Source: DATJPR01 sp963752915 (GTDB lineage: Bacteria > Bacteroidota > Ignavibacteria > UBA10030 > UBA6906). From it: a stretch of DNA of 64,000 bases. The stretch lies in the NCBI GenBank assembly GCA_963752915.1, contig CAVVZZ010000003.1, positions 108,930-172,929 of the forward strand, in the 5' to 3' direction. This document shows positions 28,135 to 37,179 of this stretch, one piece after another. A program made the position numbers and the translations under genes. The notes below the pieces were generated by a model. It saw nothing but the letters and a program-made list of their open reading frames with translations. It was not told the origin of the DNA and searched no databases. How positions within the stretch are numbered: position 1 is the stretch's first letter; the number at the start of each line of letters is the position of its first letter.

Positions 28135-29133
28135 ATGCGCGTTTCCGTTCTAGGGGCCGGTTCCTGGGGAACCACCCTCGCCATCCTGCTCACGGAACAT
28201 CATCATGACGTGATGCTCTGGAGTTACTCCGCCCCGCAGGCCGAGCAAATGCGGTCGACGCGGCTGAACGCTGCCTTCCTCCCCGATATCGTCATCCCTG
28301 CCGCCGTTGAAATTACGGCGGATATCCATCACGCCGTCCGCAATTGCGAGCTGATTGTCGCCGCTGTTCCGTCACAGTACCTGCGGGGTGTTGTCGCACC
28401 GTTGCGCGACCTCGATTTTTCAAAGACCGTCTTCGTCAACGTTGCGAAGGGGATTGAAAACGGAACGTTGATGACGATGTCCGAAGTGCTGGGTCAGGTC
28501 GTGCCGAGACTCCCGCCCGACCACATCGTGACGCTTTCCGGCCCGAGCCACGCGGAGGAGGTAAGCAAAAAGATACCGACGACGGTCGTCGCGGCGTCCA
28601 CAAACGTCGCCACTGCCCGCCTCGTTCAATCTGCATTCATGCTGCCGTATTTCCGCGTCTATGTCTCCAATGATGTCCGCGGAGTCGAGCTGGGCGGCTC
28701 GCTGAAGAACGTCATCGCCATTGCGGCGGGGATCATCGATGGGGCGCAGCTGGGGGACAATACGAAGGCGGCGGTTATGACGCGCGGGATTGCAGAAATC
28801 GCCCGTCTCGGGGTCGCCCTCGGGGCGCATGTCCGTACGTTTTCCGGACTTTCAGGGATCGGCGACCTGATGGTGACTTGTATGAGCCGGCACAGCCGGA
28901 ACCGCTACGTTGGGGTGGAGATCGGAAAGGGAAGGAAACTCCAGGAGATCCTTAGTCAAATGGTCATGGTTGCCGAGGGTATTGCCACCGCGCAATCGGC
29001 CTACGACCTCGCAAAGCGGACGGGGGTCGAAGTCCCGATTGTTGCCGAGGTCCACAGAATTCTCTTTGAAGATAAGGATCCCCTTGTTGCATGCTATGAC
29101 CTCATGACGCGAGATCCGAAAGGGGAGATGTAA
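28135..29133 (+). CDS. gpsA: Glycerol-3-phosphate dehydrogenase [NAD(P)+]
   Basis: Reduces dihydroxyacetone phosphate to sn-glycerol-3-phosphate for phospholipid synthesis. The 332 residues start MRVSVLGAGSWGTTLAILL (Rossmann motif), followed by NVAKGIENGTLMTMSEVL, TLSGPSHAEEV, the catalytic-Lys region GGSLKNVIAIAAGIIDG and DNTKAAVMTRGIAEIARLG. It sits 27 nt after plsY, a functional pair. Confidence 0.97.
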   Translation: MRVSVLGAGSWGTTLAILLTEHHHDVMLWSYSAPQAEQMRSTRLNAAFLPDIVIPAAVEITADIHHAVRNCELIVAAVPSQYLRGVVAPLRDLDFSKTVFVNVAKGIENGTLMTMSEVLGQVVPRLPPDHIVTLSGPSHAEEVSKKIPTTVVAASTNVATARLVQSAFMLPYFRVYVSNDVRGVELGGSLKNVIAIAAGIIDGAQLGDNTKAAVMTRGIAEIARLGVALGAHVRTFSGLSGIGDLMVTCMSRHSRNRYVGVEIGKGRKLQEILSQMVMVAEGIATAQSAYDLAKRTGVEVPIVAEVHRILFEDKDPLVACYDLMTRDPKGEM

Positions 29134-29134
29134 A

Positions 29135-30145
29135 TCACCCGTTGATCCGTGCCATCATGTTCTCGGGATAACGCGCCCCGGCCGCCACTCCTCGCGGCGC
29201 AACAGAGTCAATGCGGTCGAGATCTTCTTTTGCGAGCTGCACGCCTACCGCGGCGATATTTTCCTCCAGGTATGTTCGTTTCTTCGTCCCCGGAATCGGG
29301 ACAATATCCGTACCCTGCGCCAATACCCACGCCAGCGCAAGCTGGGAAGGCGTGCACGACTTTTCCCTCGCGATCTCGTTGATCTTCCGGACAAGGTCCA
29401 GGTTCTTCGTGAAATTCTCTCCCGTGAACCGCGGAGAGCTCCGTCGGTAGTCGTCAGCGGGGAGATCGTCAATTGACCGGAAACGTCCTGTGAGGAACCC
29501 CCGTCCAAGCGGACTGTACGCGACAAAGCCGATGCCCAGCTCCCGGCACGTCCGGAGGATCTCATCTTCGGGTTCACGGCTCCAGAGGGAGTATTCACTC
29601 TGTAATGCCGTGATCGGATGAACAGCCGAAGCCCGTCGCAGCGTTTTTGCGCCGGCCTCCGAAAGCCCGATGAACCGCACTTTCCCTTCGCGAACGAGCT
29701 CTGCCATCGCGCCGACTGTTTCTTCGATCGGCGTCGCCGGATCCACTCTGTGCAGGTAGTAGAGGTCAATCACATCGATTCCCAGGCGTTTCAGACTTCC
29801 CTCGCATGACTTCCGGACGTACTCCGGCCTTCCGTTCACGCCGCGGGCATTCGGTTCGGAAGGATCTCGCACGATCCCGAATTTCGTGGCGATGCAAACC
29901 TTCTGGCGTCGTCCTGCAATTGCTTTCCCGACCAACTCCTCATTGAGGTGGGGCCCATACGCATCGGCGGTGTCCAGGAGTGTAATGCCGAGCTCGAGCG
30001 CACGATGGATAGTCGCAATCGATTCTTTGTCATCCCTGCCGCTGTAGAAATCCGACATTCCCATGCACCCGAGGCCCATGCCGGAAACCGTCAGGCCTGT
30101 TTTTCCAAGTTGACGCGATATCACCGTTGTTCTCCCCATCGTCAA
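29135..30145 (-). CDS. Aldo/keto reductase
   Basis: 336-residue NADPH-dependent oxidoreductase of the YajO/AKR11-13 type. The catalytic tetrad is visible: Asp and Tyr in LLDTADAYGPHLNEELVG, Lys in KVCIATKFG, His in DLYYLHRVDP. The C-terminal PIPGTKKRTYLEENIAA contacts the NADP phosphate. Physiological substrate unknown. It is convergent with gpsA (stops 1 nt apart). Confidence 0.93.
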   Translation of the reverse strand: MTMGRTTVISRQLGKTGLTVSGMGLGCMGMSDFYSGRDDKESIATIHRALELGITLLDTADAYGPHLNEELVGKAIAGRRQKVCIATKFGIVRDPSEPNARGVNGRPEYVRKSCEGSLKRLGIDVIDLYYLHRVDPATPIEETVGAMAELVREGKVRFIGLSEAGAKTLRRASAVHPITALQSEYSLWSREPEDEILRTCRELGIGFVAYSPLGRGFLTGRFRSIDDLPADDYRRSSPRFTGENFTKNLDLVRKINEIAREKSCTPSQLALAWVLAQGTDIVPIPGTKKRTYLEENIAAVGVQLAKEDLDRIDSVAPRGVAAGARYPENMMARING

Positions 30146-30323
30146 TGAGAATCGTTGATACGATAATAAACACCAGGAAGATGTCCGGGGTTCAACTGTC
30201 GTTCCTGCGCTAGCTCGGTATCACATGCTCATGTTGAGAAAACTTTGATTCTTAAGCCAGGAAGAATGATATTGTGTACAAGTAAGACCGAAAAACTGAA
30301 GTTACCCTAAGCTCATTGACATG

Positions 30324-30354
30324 AAGGCCCGTTCATCGTAGGATGGCGGGCCTT
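30324..30354 (+). terminator. Hairpin with T-tract upstream of the GH74 gene (terminator or attenuator)
   Basis: AAGGCCCG (30324-30331) pairs with CGGGCCTT (30347-30354), and TTTTCTAT overlaps the 3' side. It points rightward, but no rightward gene lies between gpsA (stop 29133) and here; the region 30146-30323 is AT-rich and non-coding. It could end a short leader transcript of the GH74 gene or a small RNA. Confidence 0.55.
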
Positions 30355-30432
30355 TTCTATTCTGGAATTTAGAGTTGCGGATCGAAGAACGGGATCGACC
30401 GGACCTGACCGCCAGATTTTTTGGAGGAGTAA

Positions 30433-33210
30433 ATGCAATTGAACATGGATCACCATTCACGGAATTGCGAACGCTTTGCCATACGTCTGTTATTCTTTGC
30501 TTTTGCTCTGTCGACATGCCTGCACGGCACCGCCTTTTCGGCCGGCTACATATGGAAGAACGTTGCGGCAGGGGGTGGAGGCTTTGTGCCGGGTGTCATC
30601 TATCATCCTTCGGTCCGGGGCCTCGTCTATGCGCGGACCGATATGGGCGGCGCATACCGCTGGGACAATGCTGCCGAAAAATGGATCGCGCTGACGGATT
30701 CCATGACCAGGAACAACTCCGACTATATGGGCATCCTTTCCATTGCCCTCGACAGGAACGACTCAGACAGAGTCTACATGGAGTGCGGCAAGTATACCCA
30801 ATCATGGGCCTCATATGGTGCATTGCTTTCTTCAACGGATAGAGGCGATTCCTGGTCCATTATTCCTCTCCCGTTCAAGATCGGAGGCAATGAAGACGGG
30901 CGGGGTGCGGGCGAACGGCTCCAGGTAGACCCGAATCTCGGATCCATCCTCTTCATGGGAACAACGGCAAACGGACTCTGGAAGTCCACGAACCATGGAA
31001 CATCGTGGACACAGGTGAATACTTTTTCGCCGACGAACGTCAACTTTGTTCTCTTTGATCCCTCAAGCGGCTCATCAGGATCGGCGACACGGCGCGTGTT
31101 CGCGGGAGTGGTCAATACTGCGGGGCAAAGTCTCTATTGCAGCGAGGACAGCGGTGCGACCTGGTTGCCCGTCAGCGGGCAGCCGACCGGTGGCGTCATG
31201 GCCATACGCGCAGCCGTTGCGGATACGCTCCTCTATGTTACCTGTGCCGACTATCAAGGCCCGAATAGTGCGACCAAGGGTTCCGTATGGAAGTACGGGA
31301 TCATGAGCGGTTCGTGGACGAACATTTCGCCGTCTTCGGGGTCGTACGGCTTCAGCGGCGTCTCCGTCTATCCGTCAAATCCGAAGATCGTCATCGTCAG
31401 TACCCTCGATCGGTGGTGGCCGAGTGACGACGTCTACATGTCCACGAATGCCGGAACTTCCTGGGTTTCCCGACTGACGACCGGTACTTTGAACCATTCC
31501 TACGCTCCCTACACCTCCGGCGTCACGCCGCACTGGCTCGCGGCGCTGGCAATGGACCCTTTTGATTCAAGCAAGGCAATGTTCGGCACAGGGTATGGGA
31601 TCTGGGCGTGCGACAATCTGCAAGCGGCCACCCCGACATGGTCTTTCAGAGATCAGAACCTTGAAGAGACCGTGCCGATGCAAATCATAAGTCCTCCCTT
31701 CACGAATCTCTTGTCCGCGATGGGGGATTATGACGGTTTCAGACATGACAACCTGGACGTTTCGCCGACGGACAGGTTCTCACCTCACAAGGGGACGACG
31801 CTCTCGATAGCGTTCGCAGGACTTGTTCCATCGAGAATCGTCAAGGGCTACAATTCCTCTCCTTACGGATCGTCCTCCACCGATGGTGGTGTAACGTGGC
31901 GGGACTTTGCGTCACGGCCGTCCGGCACCACAGCCGGGGGGTCCTGGGCGATGGCGATTTCTGCAGACGCAAGTGCCATCGTGTGGGGTCCACCGGGTGG
32001 GGCCATGTCCTCTTCGACGGACAACGGAAAAAGTTGGATACCATGCGGAGGAGGAGTGCCGCTCGTGCCGCCGGTTGCAGACAGAGTCGATCCGAAAGCA
32101 TTCTACGCATACGATGGGGCGAACGGTCGCATGTGGGTTTCCTCCGACGGCGGTCAGACGTTCACCACCGGGGTCGCCGGACTTCCGACCGTGCCGAGTT
32201 GGTCGGCACAAGACGGAAATGCAACCGCAGTGCCGGGGATGAAAGGCGACGTTTGGCTCTGCTGTAGCGCAGGCGGGCTCTATCATTCGACAAATTATTG
32301 TGTGTCGGCATCGAAAGTCAGTTCGGTGACAGAAGCGTACCGGGTGGGGTTTGGCAAGGCTCCGGCGGGGGGAAACTATCCGGCGGTGTATTTGTTCGGC
32401 ACGGTGGGCGGCACATTGGGACTCTTCCGCTCGGATAATGCCGGCACGTCATGGGCAAGAATCAATGATGACAATCATCAATACGGTTGGATCCATCAGG
32501 TAACAGGAGACCCCAGGGTCTATGAGCGGTGCTATGTCTCTGCAGAGGGACGCGGCATTCAGTATGGTCAACCTCCGGACAGCGATACATCGGACAATCC
32601 TTCATCGTTCAGGTTTCTGACCAACCCGGCAGACAGTGTCCGACAGGGGCGTCCGGCACTCACGGTCTCCTGGACGAGGGCATCTGATCCGCACGGAAAT
32701 CCCCTTTCCTACGGCATTCACTTTTTCGGTCCGGGCATTGACACGATGCTCGAAAGCGCCGACACGGTCGCGACGTTTACAGCAGGCGCACTCGCGCCCG
32801 TGAGCAGCTATGTGCTTACGGGAATCGTAACGAATGGATATGATACAACTGCGAGTTCGAGCAGCGTCACGTTTCATACCGCTTCGACTTTGACCGATGT
32901 CCGGACGCCTGCAACGGTTCCTCCGGACACGTTCGTGTTATGGCAGAACTCACCGAACCCGTTCAATCCGACGACGATCATTCGATATACGATAACAGGG
33001 GACAGGGGTCAGGGAACAGGGAACAGCGAAGTGCGGCTAACGGTCTATGATGCCCTGGGGCGGGAAGTGGCAACGCTCGTGAACGATAAGCGGGCTCCGG
33101 GAACCTATGAGATCACATTCGACGGAGCGAACCTTGCAAGCGGGGTGTATTTCTACCGCCTCACCGCAGAAAGATTTGCCGAAACACGTTCAATGATTCT
33201 TCTCCGGTAG
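30433..33210 (+). CDS. Secreted GH74 xyloglucanase with Por/T9SS-type C-terminal sorting domain
   Basis: 925 residues: signal peptide (hydrophobic residues 17-36), then two seven-bladed propellers of GH74 with repeated S-T-D/N-x-G-x-S-W sialidase-like motifs. The conserved GGGGFVPGVIYHP, ARTDMGGAYRW and GNEDGRGAGERLQVDP blocks match bacterial xyloglucan endoglucanases; the catalytic acids would be Asp70 and Asp432 (AMGDYDGF). A fibronectin-III-like region (about 735-820) and a sorting domain (SPNPFNPTTIIRY to the end) predict export across the outer membrane by type IX secretion. A 33-nt heptamer repeat lies inside the sorting domain. GGAGGAG at 30423-30429 supports ATG 30433. Use of plant xyloglucan is inferred. 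Confidence 0.9.
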   Translation: MQLNMDHHSRNCERFAIRLLFFAFALSTCLHGTAFSAGYIWKNVAAGGGGFVPGVIYHPSVRGLVYARTDMGGAYRWDNAAEKWIALTDSMTRNNSDYMGILSIALDRNDSDRVYMECGKYTQSWASYGALLSSTDRGDSWSIIPLPFKIGGNEDGRGAGERLQVDPNLGSILFMGTTANGLWKSTNHGTSWTQVNTFSPTNVNFVLFDPSSGSSGSATRRVFAGVVNTAGQSLYCSEDSGATWLPVSGQPTGGVMAIRAAVADTLLYVTCADYQGPNSATKGSVWKYGIMSGSWTNISPSSGSYGFSGVSVYPSNPKIVIVSTLDRWWPSDDVYMSTNAGTSWVSRLTTGTLNHSYAPYTSGVTPHWLAALAMDPFDSSKAMFGTGYGIWACDNLQAATPTWSFRDQNLEETVPMQIISPPFTNLLSAMGDYDGFRHDNLDVSPTDRFSPHKGTTLSIAFAGLVPSRIVKGYNSSPYGSSSTDGGVTWRDFASRPSGTTAGGSWAMAISADASAIVWGPPGGAMSSSTDNGKSWIPCGGGVPLVPPVADRVDPKAFYAYDGANGRMWVSSDGGQTFTTGVAGLPTVPSWSAQDGNATAVPGMKGDVWLCCSAGGLYHSTNYCVSASKVSSVTEAYRVGFGKAPAGGNYPAVYLFGTVGGTLGLFRSDNAGTSWARINDDNHQYGWIHQVTGDPRVYERCYVSAEGRGIQYGQPPDSDTSDNPSSFRFLTNPADSVRQGRPALTVSWTRASDPHGNPLSYGIHFFGPGIDTMLESADTVATFTAGALAPVSSYVLTGIVTNGYDTTASSSSVTFHTASTLTDVRTPATVPPDTFVLWQNSPNPFNPTTIIRYTITGDRGQGTGNSEVRLTVYDALGREVATLVNDKRAPGTYEITFDGANLASGVYFYRLTAERFAETRSMILLR
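32994..33026 (+). repeat. Degenerate 7-bp tandem repeat inside the GH74 coding sequence
   Basis: Consecutive heptamers AACAGGG, GACAGGG, GTCAGGG, AACAGGG and a partial AACAG. They encode about 11 residues (TGDRGQGTGNS) between two conserved strands of the sorting domain, where relatives usually have a short loop. The same heptamer class recurs at 46361-46388. Confidence 0.75.
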
Positions 33211-33270
33211 GGAGAGCCACAGCCATCGCTTTCTTTTACTCCTGCGTCTATCTTCATCCGCCGGAAACAA

Positions 33271-33306
33271 CGACGCCTTCCCCGACCTGAGTCGAAGAAG
33301 GCGTCG
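33271..33306. terminator. Bidirectional hairpin between convergent GH74 and hppA genes
   Basis: Perfect 10-bp arms CGACGCCTTC (33271-33280) and GAAGGCGTCG (33297-33306) lie between the two facing stop codons. T-tracts are weak on both sides (CATTTG rightward, TTGTTT leftward), so efficiency is uncertain. Confidence 0.55.
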
Positions 33307-33342
33307 TGTGCATTTGCCTGATCCCTTGTGAGGATCCGATGA

Positions 33343-35508
33343 TCAGATGAACAACGGAGCCAGAACGAGGGTGATCGTGCTGAGAAGCTTCACGAGGACG
33401 TGTAACGACGGCCCGGCCGTGTCCTTGAACGGATCGCCGACGGTATCGCCGACCACTGCGGCCTTGTGAGTATCGGACCGTTTTCCGCCGAACTGCCCGG
33501 TCTCGATAAACTTCTTTGCGTTGTCCCAGGCACCGCCGCCGTTGTTCAGGAACAATGCCATAAGAATCCCGACGATGGTGCCGACCATGAGCAGACCGCC
33601 GACAACCTCGGCACCGCTCGCTCCGGAAACAGGATGTCCAAGGGCATTGAAGAGCCATTTGAACACGAGCCCGACAACCACCGGCATCCCGACGACGAGC
33701 AGTCCGGGCATGACCATCTCCCGTAACGCCGCTTTCGTGGCAATGTCAACGCACTGGCCATAGTCCGGCTTCGACGTGCCCAGCATGATGCCGGGATTCT
33801 TCTTGAACTGATCACGAACATTGTTGATGATCGCATACGCCGCCCGTCCGACAGCGCGGATCGCCATGGACGAAAAGAGAAATACGAGCATGGCGCCGAA
33901 CATGGCTCCGACAAACACTTCGGGCTTGTTCAGGTTAATCACGCCCGAGAACCCCGGCCAGTAGTTCTTGACCTCATCGATGTATGCGCTGAATAGGAGG
34001 AAGGCCGCGAGTGCTGCAGACCCCACGGCATAACCCTTGGTCAGGGCCTTCGTCGTGTTACCGACGGAATCCAGCCTGTCGGTCTTCTCGCGAATCTCCG
34101 GAGGCTGCTGACTCATCTCGACGATGCCGCCGGCGTTATCGGTGATGGGTCCGAAGGTGTCCATCGCAAGGATGAATGCCGCGGTGGAAAGCATCCCCAT
34201 TGTGGCCACGGCCGTGCCGAAGAGACCGGCGTTCGCGAGGCCGGAGTGGTCGCCGAGGACGTAAGCGCTGATGATGGCTGCTGCGATCACGAGCACAGGG
34301 TACCCGGTGGATTCCATACCGACCGCAATGCCGGCGATGATGTTGGTCGCAGGACCGGTCTGGGAAGCTACGGCGATCGACTTGACCGGACGGTAACGGT
34401 ATTCCGTGTAGTACTGCGTGATCACCACAAAACCGATCGACGTCGCCACACCGATCAAACCGCAAAAGAAGAAATTCAAATAGTATTCGGCTCCGAAAAT
34501 CCACCGTGAAGCGATATAGAAGCCGATCATTGCGAACACGGCGGTAATGTAGTAGCCGCGGTTGAGCGCTTTCAACGGGTCTTCCGATTCCTTGACGCGG
34601 ACGGAGAGAATACCGATGATCGACGCGATGATACCGAAGGCACGGGCGACAAGGGGGAAGAGAAGAATGCTGAGAAGTCCGGTTTCCCCGAACACCTCCT
34701 TATTGGACGTGTAGAGGCCTGCGGCGAGAATCATTGCTCCGATATTCTCGGCTGCCGTCGACTCGAAGAGGTCCGCTCCACGACCGGCGCAGTCCCCGAC
34801 GTTGTCGCCAACGAGGTCCGCGATCACGGCGGGATTGCGGGGATCATCTTCCGGTATCCCGGCTTCCACTTTCCCGACCAGATCGGCGCCGACATCCGCC
34901 GCCTTCGTGTAAATACCGCCGCCGAGTTGGGCGAACAGGGCGACAAAGCTTGCCCCGAATCCGTACCCGACGATCAGCAACGGGATTTTCGCCACATCAT
35001 GCGTCGCGCCGGACACATTCACCAGCGCAAAGAGCCCCGCAACGCCGAGAAGACTGAGAGCCACCACGAAGAAGCCCGAGACGGCGCCTCCACGAAGTGC
35101 GGGTTGAAGCGCCGCATTCATGTTCTTCATCGCGCCCGCTGCCGAGCGGATGTTGGACCGGATGGCGACCCACATCCCCATGTATCCCGCGGCGACGGAA
35201 CAGACCGCACCGAACACGAACGAGAGGGTTGTCCAGAACGCCAGCGAGGCGGGGTTCGCCACTGGGTCATTCTCGTTGTGCGCACGGACGAAGGCATACA
35301 GAATAAAAATGAGACAGGCCAGGGCAAACGCAAGAGTCAGAATCGTCCTGTTTTGACGTCGCAGGAATGCTTCCGCCCCGGATTTGATAGCATCGGAAAT
35401 CTCGCGCATTTTAGGTGTCCCTGTATCCCGCCGCATGACATCCCGGACGAGGTAGAGGGCAAACAGCAAACCCAAGATACTGATACCGAAGATCAGAGAA
35501 AGTTCCAT
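33343..35508 (-). CDS. hppA: K+-insensitive, proton-translocating membrane pyrophosphatase
   Basis: 721 residues with about 16 membrane helices. It hydrolyses PPi to pump protons. The catalytic loop GGIYTKAADVGADLVGKVEAGIPEDDPRNPAVIADLVGDN and the second acidic motif near the C-terminus (GDTVGDPFKDTAGPSLHVL) are complete. The cation-dependence motif reads GNTTKALTKG (Lys487, Thr490); K+-dependent members have Ala at the first of these positions. A K+-independent H+ pump is therefore predicted. PPi from ppdK reversal or from biosynthesis could feed it. Confidence 0.95.
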   Translation of the reverse strand: MELSLIFGISILGLLFALYLVRDVMRRDTGTPKMREISDAIKSGAEAFLRRQNRTILTLAFALACLIFILYAFVRAHNENDPVANPASLAFWTTLSFVFGAVCSVAAGYMGMWVAIRSNIRSAAGAMKNMNAALQPALRGGAVSGFFVVALSLLGVAGLFALVNVSGATHDVAKIPLLIVGYGFGASFVALFAQLGGGIYTKAADVGADLVGKVEAGIPEDDPRNPAVIADLVGDNVGDCAGRGADLFESTAAENIGAMILAAGLYTSNKEVFGETGLLSILLFPLVARAFGIIASIIGILSVRVKESEDPLKALNRGYYITAVFAMIGFYIASRWIFGAEYYLNFFFCGLIGVATSIGFVVITQYYTEYRYRPVKSIAVASQTGPATNIIAGIAVGMESTGYPVLVIAAAIISAYVLGDHSGLANAGLFGTAVATMGMLSTAAFILAMDTFGPITDNAGGIVEMSQQPPEIREKTDRLDSVGNTTKALTKGYAVGSAALAAFLLFSAYIDEVKNYWPGFSGVINLNKPEVFVGAMFGAMLVFLFSSMAIRAVGRAAYAIINNVRDQFKKNPGIMLGTSKPDYGQCVDIATKAALREMVMPGLLVVGMPVVVGLVFKWLFNALGHPVSGASGAEVVGGLLMVGTIVGILMALFLNNGGGAWDNAKKFIETGQFGGKRSDTHKAAVVGDTVGDPFKDTAGPSLHVLVKLLSTITLVLAPLFI

Positions 35509-35599
35509 GGGAGCCGGATTGCTCCTTTCGGACCTGAATTATGATTGTGTATATGGGTGAGAACGAAATGTGAAGGATGACGGCCCTGTGGATCGAAAC

Positions 35600-35615
35600 G
35601 GTTTCAAATGAAACC
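35600..35615. repeat. Inverted repeat upstream of hppA
   Basis: GGTTTCA (35600-35606) and TGAAACC (35609-35615) are separated by AA and nested in a longer pair GACGGC (35579-35584) / GCCGTC (35617-35622). It lies in the 186-bp leader region of the leftward hppA gene and could be an operator or an mRNA stem. Confidence 0.4.
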
Positions 35616-35694
35616 CGCCGTCACAATATTGTAGAGTACGAAAAAAAAACCTCAAAGGCATCAGGAAACCGGAGAGGATGGGAAGTTTTTTGGG

Positions 35695-37161
35695 TTACGT
35701 GCTTACGGATCTCCGGCGAAGGTATTCCCAGACAGCGTAGACAGGGAGTCCGAGCAGGACAATGACGACACCCGGCCACGTATAGGCAGGTTTGACCACC
35801 AGGAGGTCAAGGGCGATGGCGAGCGCGGTGAGAACATACAAACCCGGTACAACCGGAAAACCAAACGCGCGATACGGCCTCTCCGCATCCGGACGCCGCC
35901 GCCGCAGCACGAAGATCCCGGCAACCGTCAGCGCATAGAAAATCAGGACGGCGAACACCACGTAGTCGAGAAGGTCGCTGTAGGTCCCTGAAAGACACAG
36001 AAGGGAAGCCCAGACCGCCTGGAGGATGAGGGCCACGCCGGGGACGCCGTGGCGGTTGAGCGATCCGGTTTTCCGGAAGAAGAGGCCGTCTTTCGCCATC
36101 GCGTATTGGACGCGGGCCCCCGCGAGGATCAGGCCGTTGTTGCACCCGAAGGTCGACACCATGATGAGGACGGCCATCAGAACCGCCGCCGGCGGACCGA
36201 ACATCATCCACGCCGCCGCGGTCCCGACGCGATCGGAAGAAGCGAATTGAATTCCGCGCGCGAGGACGTCGCTCCCATCGGGACTCCCCCAGAACGGAAG
36301 CAACGCGATGTACGACACATTGGCGAGGATGTAGAGGAGCGTTACGATGGCGGTGCCGACCGCCAGACTGACGGGAATCGTCCGGCGGGGGTTGACAACC
36401 TCCGCTGCGGTAAAGGTGATGTTGTTCCAGGCATCGCTCGAGAAGAGTGAGCCGACCATTGCCGCACCGATGGCCGTGACGATGCTGAACCCTGTTAGCG
36501 GAAGCACTGAGACGACACCGTTCGATACCTGCGTCCAGGACGCCTCCCAGAAGCGTGCGAGGTTCGATGCGAACGTGCTGTGGTTGTGCGCGATCAGCAG
36601 TCCGAGCACGATCAAGCCAAACAGGGCCGTCGTCTTTGCGATGGTAAAGACATTCTGCACGAGCCGTCCCCCGTGGATCCCGTTCAGGTTGATCCCTGTC
36701 AGAATGACGATCGTGCTGATGGCAACGAGTTGTGCGGCGGTGACCGGGTGGTGGAACAGCGAAACGATGACGGTGCTCTCGCCAAGCGAGGGGAGCAGAA
36801 GAGCGGTGAACTTGGCGAACGCCACGGCGACTGCGGCGATGGTTCCCGATTGGATCACGAGGAACAGGGTCCAGCCGTAGAGAAATCCGATCAGGGGGTT
36901 GTAGGCTTCCCGCAGATAGACATATTGACCGCCTGCGTGGGGCATCATGCCGGCAAGTTCGCCGTAGCTGAGGGCCGCCGTGATCGTCACCAGGCCGGTG
37001 ATGAGCCAGACCAGGAGGAGCAGTCCCGGACTGCCGACAGTCCGTGCGATATCGGCGCTGACGATGAAGATCCCGGACCCGATCATCGACCCCATGACCA
37101 GCATGGTCGAGTCCAGCACGCGCAGCTCTCGCCGAAATTCATGCCCGTGATCGTCGGTCAT
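35695..37161 (-). CDS. APC-family amino acid permease
   Basis: 488-residue membrane transporter with about 12 helices. The N-terminal signature STMLVMGSMIGSGIFIVSADIAR is the unwound TM1 substrate/ion loop of amino acid permeases, and the ITAALSYGELAGMMPHAGGQYVYLREAY block is TM2-TM3. It resembles L-type and basic-amino-acid exchangers, but specificity cannot be assigned. The next gene upstream, also leftward, is another APC permease 18 nt away, so the two are probably cotranscribed. Confidence 0.88.
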   Translation of the reverse strand: MTDDHGHEFRRELRVLDSTMLVMGSMIGSGIFIVSADIARTVGSPGLLLLVWLITGLVTITAALSYGELAGMMPHAGGQYVYLREAYNPLIGFLYGWTLFLVIQSGTIAAVAVAFAKFTALLLPSLGESTVIVSLFHHPVTAAQLVAISTIVILTGINLNGIHGGRLVQNVFTIAKTTALFGLIVLGLLIAHNHSTFASNLARFWEASWTQVSNGVVSVLPLTGFSIVTAIGAAMVGSLFSSDAWNNITFTAAEVVNPRRTIPVSLAVGTAIVTLLYILANVSYIALLPFWGSPDGSDVLARGIQFASSDRVGTAAAWMMFGPPAAVLMAVLIMVSTFGCNNGLILAGARVQYAMAKDGLFFRKTGSLNRHGVPGVALILQAVWASLLCLSGTYSDLLDYVVFAVLIFYALTVAGIFVLRRRRPDAERPYRAFGFPVVPGLYVLTALAIALDLLVVKPAYTWPGVVIVLLGLPVYAVWEYLRRRSVST

Positions 37162-37179
37162 CGTGTCTCCGGAGGTCTG

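Noticed and set aside
35640..35650. A9 run after the 35695-37161 permease as a leftward terminator
   Set aside because: The T-tract is there on the minus strand, but I could not find a convincing GC-rich stem directly in front of it.
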